From contig JAAUZX010000032.1 of the NCBI GenBank assembly GCA_014804365.1, forward strand, positions 26,255 through 79,072: DNA of 52,818 bases, written 5' to 3'. Of the stretch, positions 17,099 to 24,551 are shown piece after piece. Origin of the DNA: Lachnospiraceae bacterium (lineage in GTDB: Bacteria; Bacillota; Clostridia; Lachnospirales; Lachnospiraceae). A program made the translations under genes and the position numbers. The notes beneath the pieces were generated by a model. It did not search any database, was not told where the DNA came from, and saw only the letters and a list, made by a program, of their open reading frames with translations. The stretch's first letter is position 1. Each line of letters starts with the position of its first letter.

Positions 17099-17250
17099 GC
17101 GCAGATGGAAGTTAATATCTTAAGAAACCCCTTAAAAAGCGTCAGCGCTTAACGAGGTTATGAGTTGCTTTGCAACTCACGAGTTTAACGCCTGCTACGC
17201 TTTTTGCGGAGCGAGAGCGCGGTTTCGTAGATATTAACTTTCATCTGCGC
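17099..17250 (+). repeat. Palindromic structured element, copy B
   Basis: A 152-base relative of copy A in the same orientation. Outer arms 17099-17120 and 17229-17250 pair at 21 of 22 positions but differ in sequence from copy A at the same places on both sides. The apical hairpin is TGAGTTGC-TTT-GCAACTCA (17161-17179), a different stem sequence from copy A but the same fold. AAAAAGCGT near 17134 can pair with ACGCTTTTT near 17196, and a GCGAGAGC loop near 17211 replaces GCGAAAGC. It lies upstream of the GT2 start at 17044, on its untranslated side. Confidence 0.85.
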
Positions 17251-17533
17251 GGACGTACTAAATAGTCCGTGAAAACCAACTTTCTACCTATCATAACGAA
17301 TGAATCTATGTATTTTCTTCAACAAAATATTAAGTATTTCTTAAAATATAAAAAGTATATCTAAAGAATAGCCTATATCGAATTACATACAATAACCGTA
17401 AAAGCAAATAAAAAGTGATTTCAAGCATTACTCTACTGATAATAACCATAAAACATGTCTAAAAGTTTAATTTCATACATAAATGTGCAATTACATTTAC
17501 ACATAACTTCCGAATGCCACGAGATATCCCACT
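17251..17533. other. AT-rich gap without a supported gene
   Basis: Between copy B and the terminator at 17534. It is strongly AT-rich, with many stops in all frames. A promoter for the minus-strand GT2 at 17044 is expected here, but I cannot pick one with confidence. A 103-codon plus-strand open frame beginning at 17455 is not credible. Confidence 0.5.
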
Positions 17534-17587
17534 GCAAAAAAAGAGCCGAAACAATCAATCCAATTAAGGATTCACTGTTTCGACTCT
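17534..17587 (-). terminator. Rho-independent terminator of the SGNH/radical SAM operon
   Basis: On the minus strand AGAGTCGAAACA pairs with TGTTTCGGCTCT (one mismatch), with a small inner AATCC/GGATT stem, followed by a run of T. It lies 35 bases after the 21-codon ORF and ends the operon starting at 22065. Confidence 0.85.
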
Positions 17588-17621
17588 GGGCTCTCTTGTC
17601 TGTCTGCTGCCCTTTCGATCC

Positions 17622-17687
17622 TCAGGCTGGTTTATTCAGCCTTTTCCTTTCTTGCCATCTCGCGAACTTCCTGAAATCTAACACCAT
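17622..17687 (-). CDS. Very small ORF (21 codons), cationic peptide
   Basis: ATG at 17685-17687, stop TGA at 17622-17624. The product begins MVLDFRKFARWQERK and ends LNKPA: seven Lys/Arg in 21 residues plus aromatic residues, which would form an amphipathic basic helix. GGAGGG lies 8 bases upstream of the ATG and directly follows the stop of the SGNH lipoprotein gene, an ideal coupled start. A terminator follows 35 bases downstream. I do not recognise a family. Placement and ribosome binding site argue for translation; the risk is a chance frame in a short 3' leader. Confidence 0.5.
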   Translation of the reverse strand: MVLDFRKFARWQERKRLNKPA

Positions 17688-17701
17688 TCTCTTCTCCCTC
17701 C

Positions 17702-18685
17702 TTATGGAGCCCCCTGCAAAGCAACTAAAACTTTCTCTTTCACGCACTCCATACCAGCAAGCGTAAGATGGACTCCATCCGTTGTCATCTCAGCCAGATT
17801 ATCAATCGTAATGCCACAGTGATACAGATCTATTACTGCCGCGCCCTTGCTGTCCGCGATCACCTTGATCTGATCCGAGTATTCCTCCGCCGTTAATCCC
17901 AGATGATTCTCAAATATGACAAACGGTTGATCTGTTCCCCAATCACCCACGGGCGCAAGCGTGCAACAGAAGATCTGTGCCGTCGGATATTGGCTTGCCA
18001 GCTTGTCCAACATCAGACAATAGGCATCGCTGAAATTCTCCACGTTCCCTTCCTCCACCAGCTTCGTCCCGTCATTACCTCCGATGGGAACGCCATTTAG
18101 CAGATCATTCGTTCCCATATAAATCACAATGACATCCGGGAGCCTTCCCTGACTTCCGACCAGAAGGGAAAGCCGCCCGTCACTACAGCCGAACATCGGA
18201 TCGTCAATACTTAATGAGTCCCCGCTGCAGGTACTTCCGGAACTGGAATTATTGGCACACAGTTCCATTCCCGTATCATCTATCAGACTTTTCCACCATG
18301 TTTGTGACACGTCTGTCAACTCTCCGTCAAGAGGATAAAACACGCCAAATCCCTCCGGAATCCAGCCGTCATAAGTAGAGATGCTGTCTCCCAGAATCGA
18401 TATGCCCAGTCCTTCCAATGACACGGGTTCATCAACCGGAGTTGCCGCTGAGGCTTCCGCCTGCCCTGCCTCGCTCTTTCCATCCGGATCGCTGCTCGCT
18501 TCAGACAGATTATCCTCGCCCTCCTGTACGCCATCCGTCTCTTCCGAGGTCTCCTCTGTCGCTTCATTCCAATCCTGATTCACTTCGTCATCCGTTTCTG
18601 CGCTACCGCATCCGCTTAAACCGCCGCACAGCAGCACAGCACACACACCCGCACATACCAGTATATTCACTCTTCTTTTTCCCAT
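17702..18685 (-). CDS. SGNH/GDSL-family lipoprotein hydrolase
   Basis: 327 residues with an N-terminal lipobox (LSGC, lipidated Cys26), an acidic low-complexity linker (about 28-85) and a full SGNH domain: ISILGDSISTYDG (Ser101), VIYMGTNDLL, and TDGVHLTLAG (Asp and His of block V). All catalytic blocks are present, so it should be an active esterase or acetyl-hydrolase on the outer face, perhaps removing O-acyl groups from the surface glycan. It follows a radical SAM gene by 68 bases and is followed by the 21-codon ORF. Confidence 0.9.
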   Translation of the reverse strand: MGKRRVNILVCAGVCAVLLCGGLSGCGSAETDDEVNQDWNEATEETSEETDGVQEGEDNLSEASSDPDGKSEAGQAEASAATPVDEPVSLEGLGISILGDSISTYDGWIPEGFGVFYPLDGELTDVSQTWWKSLIDDTGMELCANNSSSGSTCSGDSLSIDDPMFGCSDGRLSLLVGSQGRLPDVIVIYMGTNDLLNGVPIGGNDGTKLVEEGNVENFSDAYCLMLDKLASQYPTAQIFCCTLAPVGDWGTDQPFVIFENHLGLTAEEYSDQIKVIADSKGAAVIDLYHCGITIDNLAEMTTDGVHLTLAGMECVKEKVLVALQGAP

Positions 18686-18753
18686 AGTACCTTACTCCGT
18701 CCGGCTTCCGATCACCGGACGATCCTCTTAAGAATCTTTTTCCCCACCTTCTA

Positions 18754-19737
18754 TTACTTCTTAAACACAGACTGTCTGGCCCCGTGCAGCCGGTCATGAT
18801 GTTTCAACACATCATTCACAGCGTCCATACGCAGTCCTGCATCAATGAAATCGCAGCTTTTACAAAACGGATAATTCTGTCTGCCGTCCCGGATCGCCTC
18901 ACGAAGCTTCTTGTATGGCTCGCTGCTCCAACCGTCCTTCAGCGACACTTTATGCAGGTCCGCCAAATCGGTCACCTCGAAATTATCGCAGCAGCAGATT
19001 CCCAGTTTGCCGTTCGGCATGATCCACATGTCTGTATACGGCATAAGGCATGTCTCTTTAACAACCTTATTTTTTTTCGCCTGTTTATTCGGTGCGCTAC
19101 CCGCGCGATTGGTCAACACTTCTTTCAGATATCGCATCTGAATCAGGATATCCACATCCTTAAACTCCTCCGGATGAGCCTTAACATAGTCATAGATCAC
19201 CTGAACATTGTCATGCATTTTCATATTGAGACAATAGTTATTGATGATAAGCTGATCTACATAGGGCACGATCGCTTTCACCTTATCCACATCCAAAAGA
19301 AGTCCGTTGGTAGACATGAAAATAAACGCGTCCGGAAGTTTTTCCCTTGCATACTTATGAAACTCGACGATCCTTTTATCCAGCCACGGTTCATTATTGC
19401 CGTAGAGCGTCAGATGTCCCTTATAATTCCAGTCGTGAAGCTGATCGATGATAGAATAGTACATCTCATCCTCCAGCTTCATATAAGGCCGCTTCTCCGC
19501 ATGAATATTGGCGGTGCAGAACTCGCATGTACTATTACACCGATTCACCGTCTCCAAATTCACCACCATAGGATGGGGTGCCTCCTTCTGAGAAAAGAAA
19601 TATTCGATATATTTCTTCTGCTGCCGTCTTCTGGCAATAAACTGGAGCTTCAGATAGCCCATGCTGGATAGCTTAGGCAGATATTTTCTGGCATTCCATC
19701 CAATTATTCCCCCAAAATTGTGTACTCTGATCGACAT
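18754..19737 (-). CDS. Radical SAM/SPASM protein
   Basis: 327 residues. VNRCNSTCEFC gives the CxxxCxxC cluster (Cys67, 71, 74) for the [4Fe-4S] that cleaves S-adenosylmethionine. YGNNEPWLD lies where the SAM-contacting GGEP-like motif sits. The C-terminal part carries a SPASM-type cysteine set (ETCLMPY, NGKLGICCCDN, FCKSCDF), which usually binds auxiliary iron-sulfur clusters. SPASM enzymes modify peptides, cofactors or sugars. Position between a DUF6044-like membrane protein and an SGNH lipoprotein suggests a glycan-related role, but the small peptide gene downstream leaves peptide modification possible. The substrate is not readable. Confidence 0.9.
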   Translation of the reverse strand: MSIRVHNFGGIIGWNARKYLPKLSSMGYLKLQFIARRRQQKKYIEYFFSQKEAPHPMVVNLETVNRCNSTCEFCTANIHAEKRPYMKLEDEMYYSIIDQLHDWNYKGHLTLYGNNEPWLDKRIVEFHKYAREKLPDAFIFMSTNGLLLDVDKVKAIVPYVDQLIINNYCLNMKMHDNVQVIYDYVKAHPEEFKDVDILIQMRYLKEVLTNRAGSAPNKQAKKNKVVKETCLMPYTDMWIMPNGKLGICCCDNFEVTDLADLHKVSLKDGWSSEPYKKLREAIRDGRQNYPFCKSCDFIDAGLRMDAVNDVLKHHDRLHGARQSVFKK

Positions 19738-19774
19738 ATTTGTTACCGTGCCTTTCTCTCAATATATATTTTCT

Positions 19775-21541
19775 TCACGTCGCCTCATATACATAAACCG
19801 TACAGCTTCCGTCCCGCGCCGTGTAACTGCCCATAAGCCGCAGTCCTGCTTCCTCTGCATTGGCAAGCTCCAATCTGGAGAAAATATACCTTCCTCCCAA
19901 CGCGCAAAAAGCCTGTGCATCAATATAAATATCATAATCTGTAGCATACACGATCTTTGTCGCATTTACAATACTTAAATCCGTTCCCGAGTACAGGTAC
20001 GCCCGTGCACCCCAATCATCATAGTAAATTCTGGTTGCTTCCACCCTTTCTAAGGCCGGCGCAATAATCCCTCGAAACTCCTCTTTATACTGCTGGGAAT
20101 AGAAGCCTAAATATCCGTCCAGTGTGGCGATTCCGTTATACTCAAGCACCGCAGGGTGAAACCCGTATGCCGCCGACCACTCTCCCTGATAGCCGATCTT
20201 TTCCTTAATCTCATCAAAAAGTTCCTGCGCATAGAACTGCTCATAATCCAGTTCATCCACTTCTATGCCGTGAAAATGCTCATAGGCTCTGTTATAGCAT
20301 GTATGATACAGATCATTATACCGGTTCGGTGTCAAAATAACCGCCAGCACGGCAACGCAGATAATGACATTGGCAAGCCACATCTGCCATACTCCCGCAT
20401 CATACAGCCGAAGAAGCACCAGCAAAAGCGCCCCGTACCAGAGAAACGGATTAAAGAAAATGGTTCTGTTAAACTGCCATCCCTCCAACGGGGGAATCAG
20501 CCGCTCCACCAGCGACCTGAGGGGCTCAAAATCATAGAGACCGTATACCACGCTGTTAAACAGAATGAAAAGCATGAGGAAGTTAAAGGGATCTCTCAGA
20601 ATTTTTTTTGCCTGCTTCCTGTACAGATACATTCCGTTGTTTACCACAAAATAAAGTATACAGACCGGCAGCACCACCTTGCCGTGTATGTCATCCGCAT
20701 GAAAGATTCCTTCCCGCCAGACCGTACCGATCTCCCGCAGTATCTCCGATATCGACAGACTGGCATTCACCATCGAAGAACGAATCGTCACCTCGTCGCT
20801 GAATAACATCTGCCCGAACAACCGGTACTCACACACCACATAACCCAGCGCCAGAACCGGAAGCGCTGCCGCAAGCCGCCACGAAGGCTTCCTGTCCCGT
20901 ATGGACAGCCAGATGACCGCTATCACAAGATACCCCAGAATAAAAATTCCGTGATAAGAAAAGTAAGATACCAGCGGATAGGCAAATAGTGCTGCATACC
21001 ACCACATGCCCTGCCGTCTGTAAATCTTGACAAGAAGATACACACAAAGCGGAATAGATGCAAACGCAAATCCGAACGCCGGAAAAAACCAAATAATGCC
21101 GTATGCAAATCCTGTCATATAGATCACGGGGCGGTAGTGCATGTATCGCTCCGGAAACAACTCCGCCGAAAGCAGTCTGAAAGAAAACATCCCCAACAGA
21201 ATCTTGCCGAGAATACCGATCACATACGCTGTGTAGGTGGGAAAGATCATATACAGCAGGCTGTAAGCAGACAGCTCCGACGGAAGATTATCCCTGCTGA
21301 CACCTCCCAGAAAGGGCACATCAACACCGTGTTTCCAAAAAGTACCCGTATTTTTTAACATCTGAAACTGGGCAAGAAAGAGATCCATATTGTCATGGAC
21401 TCCGATATAACTGCGTTCTCCGTAACCAAAGAAAACGCCCGCCGTCAGCAGCATAAATCCTGCGATTGGGAACAGAAACCAGTATTTTGTTATCCATATG
21501 AACCACTTCTGCCTCGCCAATTTCTCCATCTGTATCTTCAT
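19775..21541 (-). CDS. Large polytopic membrane protein, DUF6044-like
   Basis: 588 residues, about twelve hydrophobic segments and a C-terminal soluble part of about 180 residues. SYIGVHDNMDLFLAQF, an extracytoplasmic acidic segment after the first helix, and the overall plan resemble DUF6044/YkoS-type proteins that lie beside GtrA and GT2 genes. By analogy with GT-C enzymes it could transfer a sugar from a polyprenyl-phosphate donor outside the cell. Its start overlaps the gtrA stop by four bases, so translation is coupled. Confidence 0.75.
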   Translation of the reverse strand: MKIQMEKLARQKWFIWITKYWFLFPIAGFMLLTAGVFFGYGERSYIGVHDNMDLFLAQFQMLKNTGTFWKHGVDVPFLGGVSRDNLPSELSAYSLLYMIFPTYTAYVIGILGKILLGMFSFRLLSAELFPERYMHYRPVIYMTGFAYGIIWFFPAFGFAFASIPLCVYLLVKIYRRQGMWWYAALFAYPLVSYFSYHGIFILGYLVIAVIWLSIRDRKPSWRLAAALPVLALGYVVCEYRLFGQMLFSDEVTIRSSMVNASLSISEILREIGTVWREGIFHADDIHGKVVLPVCILYFVVNNGMYLYRKQAKKILRDPFNFLMLFILFNSVVYGLYDFEPLRSLVERLIPPLEGWQFNRTIFFNPFLWYGALLLVLLRLYDAGVWQMWLANVIICVAVLAVILTPNRYNDLYHTCYNRAYEHFHGIEVDELDYEQFYAQELFDEIKEKIGYQGEWSAAYGFHPAVLEYNGIATLDGYLGFYSQQYKEEFRGIIAPALERVEATRIYYDDWGARAYLYSGTDLSIVNATKIVYATDYDIYIDAQAFCALGGRYIFSRLELANAEEAGLRLMGSYTARDGSCTVYVYEAT

Positions 21542-22065
21542 TCATCACACTCTCTGTCTGTCTCTGACTGTTTATCCGTTTGCTCGGACTCATCCCGGCT
21601 GATCTCTGAACTCTGACGCTGCGTCTTCCCCTTCACCTTCCGAAATACGAACAATTTCTGTCCGAAGAAATTCATCACGATAAAGAAGCACATGCCGAGG
21701 AGCATGGCAACATTGTCGATCAGTGACTGGGAATACGTTCCCTGCCCCATAGATAACAGACTGGTCACCAGCGGCTGTGCTACGCTGAATGCAATCAGAT
21801 AGCACACGACGATATTGACCGCAAACCGCCACGGCAGCCATTTGTCTTTATCTTCCACCTTGAAAGTCAGTTTCCCGTTGGCATGATAAGAAAACACACT
21901 TCCGATAAAATATGAAATCCCGCTGGACAGCCAGTAATTCATATGGATCAGATTATAGAGCACCGCCATGATGATCCAGCCCATCAGCGTATTGATCACG
22001 CCCACCATGCCAAAATGTATGACTTCCATGATGAAGTCTTTATATTTCAAGTATAGAGATTTCAA
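21538..22065 (-). CDS. GtrA-family membrane protein
   Basis: 175 residues with four membrane helices and the family landmarks HFGMVGVINTLMGW, YFIGSVFSYHANGKLTF and NFFGQKLFVF. GtrA proteins are thought to flip polyprenyl-phosphate sugars for side-chain glycosylation, together with a GtrB-type GT2 and a GT-C transferase. The frame starts with TTG; AGGAGA lies nine bases upstream, so the unusual start is credible. It is the first gene of the operon running to 17622. The C-terminal tail is Arg/Glu/Ser/Gln-rich. Confidence 0.92.
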   Translation of the reverse strand: MKSLYLKYKDFIMEVIHFGMVGVINTLMGWIIMAVLYNLIHMNYWLSSGISYFIGSVFSYHANGKLTFKVEDKDKWLPWRFAVNIVVCYLIAFSVAQPLVTSLLSMGQGTYSQSLIDNVAMLLGMCFFIVMNFFGQKLFVFRKVKGKTQRQSSEISRDESEQTDKQSETDRECDE

Positions 22066-22110
22066 TTTATTAATTCTCCTTTATATTTCCCGGCAGATTT
22101 TTCATATTGC

Positions 22111-22139
22111 TTTTCACTTGATGATAAAAATGTTACAAT
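22111..22139 (+). promoter_or_regulatory. Promoter of the VOC-family gene
   Basis: TTTTCA (22111-22116), 17-base spacer, TACAAT (22134-22139). Transcription would begin near 22146, at the start of the 30-base leader repeat. Confidence 0.45.
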
Positions 22140-22142
22140 ATC

Positions 22143-22172
22143 AAAAGTAAATTTGCTTCACGAACTCGAAAA
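22143..22172 (+). repeat. 30-base leader repeat, copy 1
   Basis: Identical at 28 of 30 positions to 34105-34134. It contains a near-palindrome AAGTAAATTTGCTT followed by an ACTCG core, and lies 21 bases before the ATG of the VOC gene. Confidence 0.8.
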
Positions 22173-22193
22173 TAACCAGAAAGGAATAAACTT

Positions 22194-22601
22194 ATGCCAA
22201 CCCTAAAAATACATCACATCGGCTATTTAGTCAAAAAGATCGAGAAAGCAAAGAAAACATTTGAAGCACTGGGATACTCCACGGAACAGGATATCATCTA
22301 TGATGACATCCGGAAAGTAAATATCTGTTTCCTTGTAAAGGACGGTTACCGTGTAGAATTGGTGTCACCCGTTTCCGAGGACTCCGTTGTATCCGGTCTG
22401 ATCAAAAAATATAAAAACAGCCCCTACCATATCTGCTATGAGACCGATGATTTTCCCGCTGCCTATGACGAATTGACTTCCAACGGATTTATTGCAATTG
22501 ACATGCCGACACCGGCACCGGCGCTTAACAACTGTGAAGTTGTTTTTCTGTCAAATGCAGCAATCGGCATGATCGAGCTGATCAATCGCTCCCGTTCCTG
22601 A
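22194..22601 (+). CDS. VOC (glyoxalase/epimerase-like) metalloprotein
   Basis: 135 residues. HHIGYLVKKIEKA at the start, YRVELVSP, YHICYETDD and IGMIELIN near the end give the paired beta-alpha-beta-beta-beta layout with His/Glu/His/Glu metal ligands, closest to methylmalonyl-CoA epimerase-type or glyoxalase-type members. Reaction not assignable; it may act on a 2-hydroxyacyl or acyl thioester, which is notable beside an FkbH/ACP pair. GAAAGGAAT serves as ribosome binding site. Its 3' end overlaps the convergent GT-C-like gene by 20 bases. Confidence 0.85.
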   Translation: MPTLKIHHIGYLVKKIEKAKKTFEALGYSTEQDIIYDDIRKVNICFLVKDGYRVELVSPVSEDSVVSGLIKKYKNSPYHICYETDDFPAAYDELTSNGFIAIDMPTPAPALNNCEVVFLSNAAIGMIELINRSRS

Positions 22602-24099
22602 CATACATGGTGATCGTGCCGCACTTTTTCTCCGTAAAATCAGACAGGTCTAAACTTGGCTCATAACACCAGTGGCGGTCTTCCTGATTGTACATCACTA
22701 CAACGTCTATATCCTCATATGCCGCTTGTTCATCCTCCCGCGGACCGAACGAGCGGTTGATTTTGGATTCCTCCTCTTCCCAATAGAACACTTCGTCATA
22801 TCCGTGAATCCGAAACCAATAATACATCGTCCTATTCCCTTCCAGATTCGGCCCAAAGCAGGAAAGTACCTTCTTGTCCGTTCCCTGAACCAGATCCAGT
22901 GTCGATTCCAACATCGTCTGAATACTATGTCCTCTGTAAGTGAAATAATGCGCTTCCCTAAGCACCACCCTGCCGTGAGCCGCCAGCATCAGGATCAGGC
23001 ACAGCATATAAGCGATCCTTCTCTTACCGCTAAGCGGTTTCAGATTACATCCCGCAATGACAAAGAAAAAAGCAAAACCGATCACGCAAGGCAGTATATA
23101 TCTTTCAGTCATGGCTGTCTTGCTGTACGAGACAACCTGCGGCACGACAACCGCGGCTGTCAGCAGTATTTCCCACCCCAATTTCTTAAGATCATCCCAG
23201 TATGTCAATAGGATCAATGACATCAAAATACCGAATCTCACATACCACTTTAAATCCGTATGCGCCGCCAGATTCCATGCCTGCACATATTGATCCAATG
23301 TCACGCTCTCATCCAGTCCCACATAGGAATAATTATTGGTTCCCACCACAAAAACAATCAGTATCATCTCTGTCACAAAGATGATACCTAATGCTGATAA
23401 ATAAGGCAGTCTGCGTCTGATCGCTTCCCAAATGTAGGCTATCGTCACCTTGTCGCCTTTCATCTCCTCATATAGTACATAGAGTCCCACAAAAGGAAGC
23501 AATAGAATAAACGGTTCCTTGTAGATCGACATCAGGAAAAATGCACCCACGCTGCCGAACGCATACCATTTAGTATTCGTTCGAAGCCATTTAAGCAATA
23601 AATAAAAACCCAGCGCAAACATCATGGTGTCATAAGATTCCTGCGGTCCCAGCTTCCACCACACTGCGGACTGATATCCCACCAGCACCGTCATTGCAAA
23701 AAGCAGGGAATACACCATATTACATCTCATCAATTTGCCGCAATAGTAGAACAATACAAGCGCAGCTACAGTCTCCGCCGCCTTAAAAACCGACATCGCT
23801 GTCAGATTAATACCAAACACTGCCGCCATCAAAACACGGTTGATATAATATAGCGGTCTGAAACGCAACGTTAAATCAAATCCTACGGCTTCTTTCAGGC
23901 ACTCCCACAAACTCTTGTGCTCTAACGTCATCCAATCCACATATTTGGCAAACTCCCAATCATCCACAAGATGAAATCCTGATGTCAGCGTACCCATGCC
24001 GATCACAACGCCAAACACCAATACGGTAAAAAACCCCCATATCAGTGCCGCTTCTGTCTTCTTATCTAATTTTTCAAGCCGTTTATATAAATCATACAT
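22582..24099 (-). CDS. GT-C-like polytopic membrane protein
   Basis: 505 residues, about ten membrane segments. GFHLVDDWEFAKYVD places an acidic DD pair in the first extracytoplasmic loop, and LRFRPLYYINR follows, both typical of GT-C glycosyltransferases that use polyprenyl-linked sugars. The last about 100 residues are soluble. It lies 15 bases downstream of the acyl carrier protein gene and is probably cotranscribed with it. No close family name can be given from sequence alone. Confidence 0.75.
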   Translation of the reverse strand: MYDLYKRLEKLDKKTEAALIWGFFTVLVFGVVIGMGTLTSGFHLVDDWEFAKYVDWMTLEHKSLWECLKEAVGFDLTLRFRPLYYINRVLMAAVFGINLTAMSVFKAAETVAALVLFYYCGKLMRCNMVYSLLFAMTVLVGYQSAVWWKLGPQESYDTMMFALGFYLLLKWLRTNTKWYAFGSVGAFFLMSIYKEPFILLLPFVGLYVLYEEMKGDKVTIAYIWEAIRRRLPYLSALGIIFVTEMILIVFVVGTNNYSYVGLDESVTLDQYVQAWNLAAHTDLKWYVRFGILMSLILLTYWDDLKKLGWEILLTAAVVVPQVVSYSKTAMTERYILPCVIGFAFFFVIAGCNLKPLSGKRRIAYMLCLILMLAAHGRVVLREAHYFTYRGHSIQTMLESTLDLVQGTDKKVLSCFGPNLEGNRTMYYWFRIHGYDEVFYWEEEESKINRSFGPREDEQAAYEDIDVVVMYNQEDRHWCYEPSLDLSDFTEKKCGTITMYVRNGSD

Positions 24100-24114
24100 T
24101 CTGCGGACCCGCCT

Positions 24115-24357
24115 CTAACCGATCTGACTGATAATGATGTCCGCCATCTCTCCCACATTCTTCATGGACACCACCTGGCCCATGTTAAACTTCATGCCGA
24201 ATTCCTGTTCTACGGCGGCTAATAAATTAATGTGCTCTAAAGAATCCCATTCCTCGATATCATCTGCCGTCGTCGTCTCCGTCACCGTGATACTCTCGTC
24301 GTCAAACACATCACGAAACACTTCATTCAATTTTACAAATACATCTTCTCTGCTCAT
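24115..24357 (-). CDS. Acyl carrier protein
   Basis: 80 residues, four-helix ACP plan with EEWDSLEHINLL; Ser39 is the phosphopantetheine attachment site. It carries an acyl group as a thioester for transfer. The frame opens upstream at 24429, but the ATG at 24357 has GGAG ten bases before it and gives the normal ACP length. It has its own promoter and sits just after an FkbH-like gene and before a GT-C-like gene, not in a fatty-acid cluster, so it is probably dedicated to the FkbH product. Confidence 0.92.
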   Translation of the reverse strand: MSREDVFVKLNEVFRDVFDDESITVTETTTADDIEEWDSLEHINLLAAVEQEFGMKFNMGQVVSMKNVGEMADIIISQIG

Positions 24358-24469
24358 ATAGCCATCTCTCCATTCTCTCTTAATCCGTCCGCACATATGC
24401 GCACCCGGCATTCCTATATCCTGCTTCAAGACTGCATGCGCATTTCATCGGCTGATCACAATTACTATC

Positions 24470-24498
24470 ACTATAATAGGTTTTACACAATTTGGCAA
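24470..24498 (-). promoter_or_regulatory. Promoter of the ACP gene
   Basis: Minus strand: TTGCCA (24493-24498), 17-base spacer, TATAGT (24470-24475). It sits in the 194-base gap between the FkbH-like and ACP genes, with a leader of about 105 bases. Confidence 0.6.
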
Positions 24499-24551
24499 GT
24501 CTGACTCCGACACCATGCAGCAAGTGCACGATATAAACGAAACAATTACCC

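Noticed and set aside
17455..17766. 103-codon plus-strand open frame before the SGNH gene
   Set aside because: It runs through a minus-strand terminator and overlaps the SGNH lipoprotein gene and the 21-codon ORF. It has no ribosome binding site or domain.
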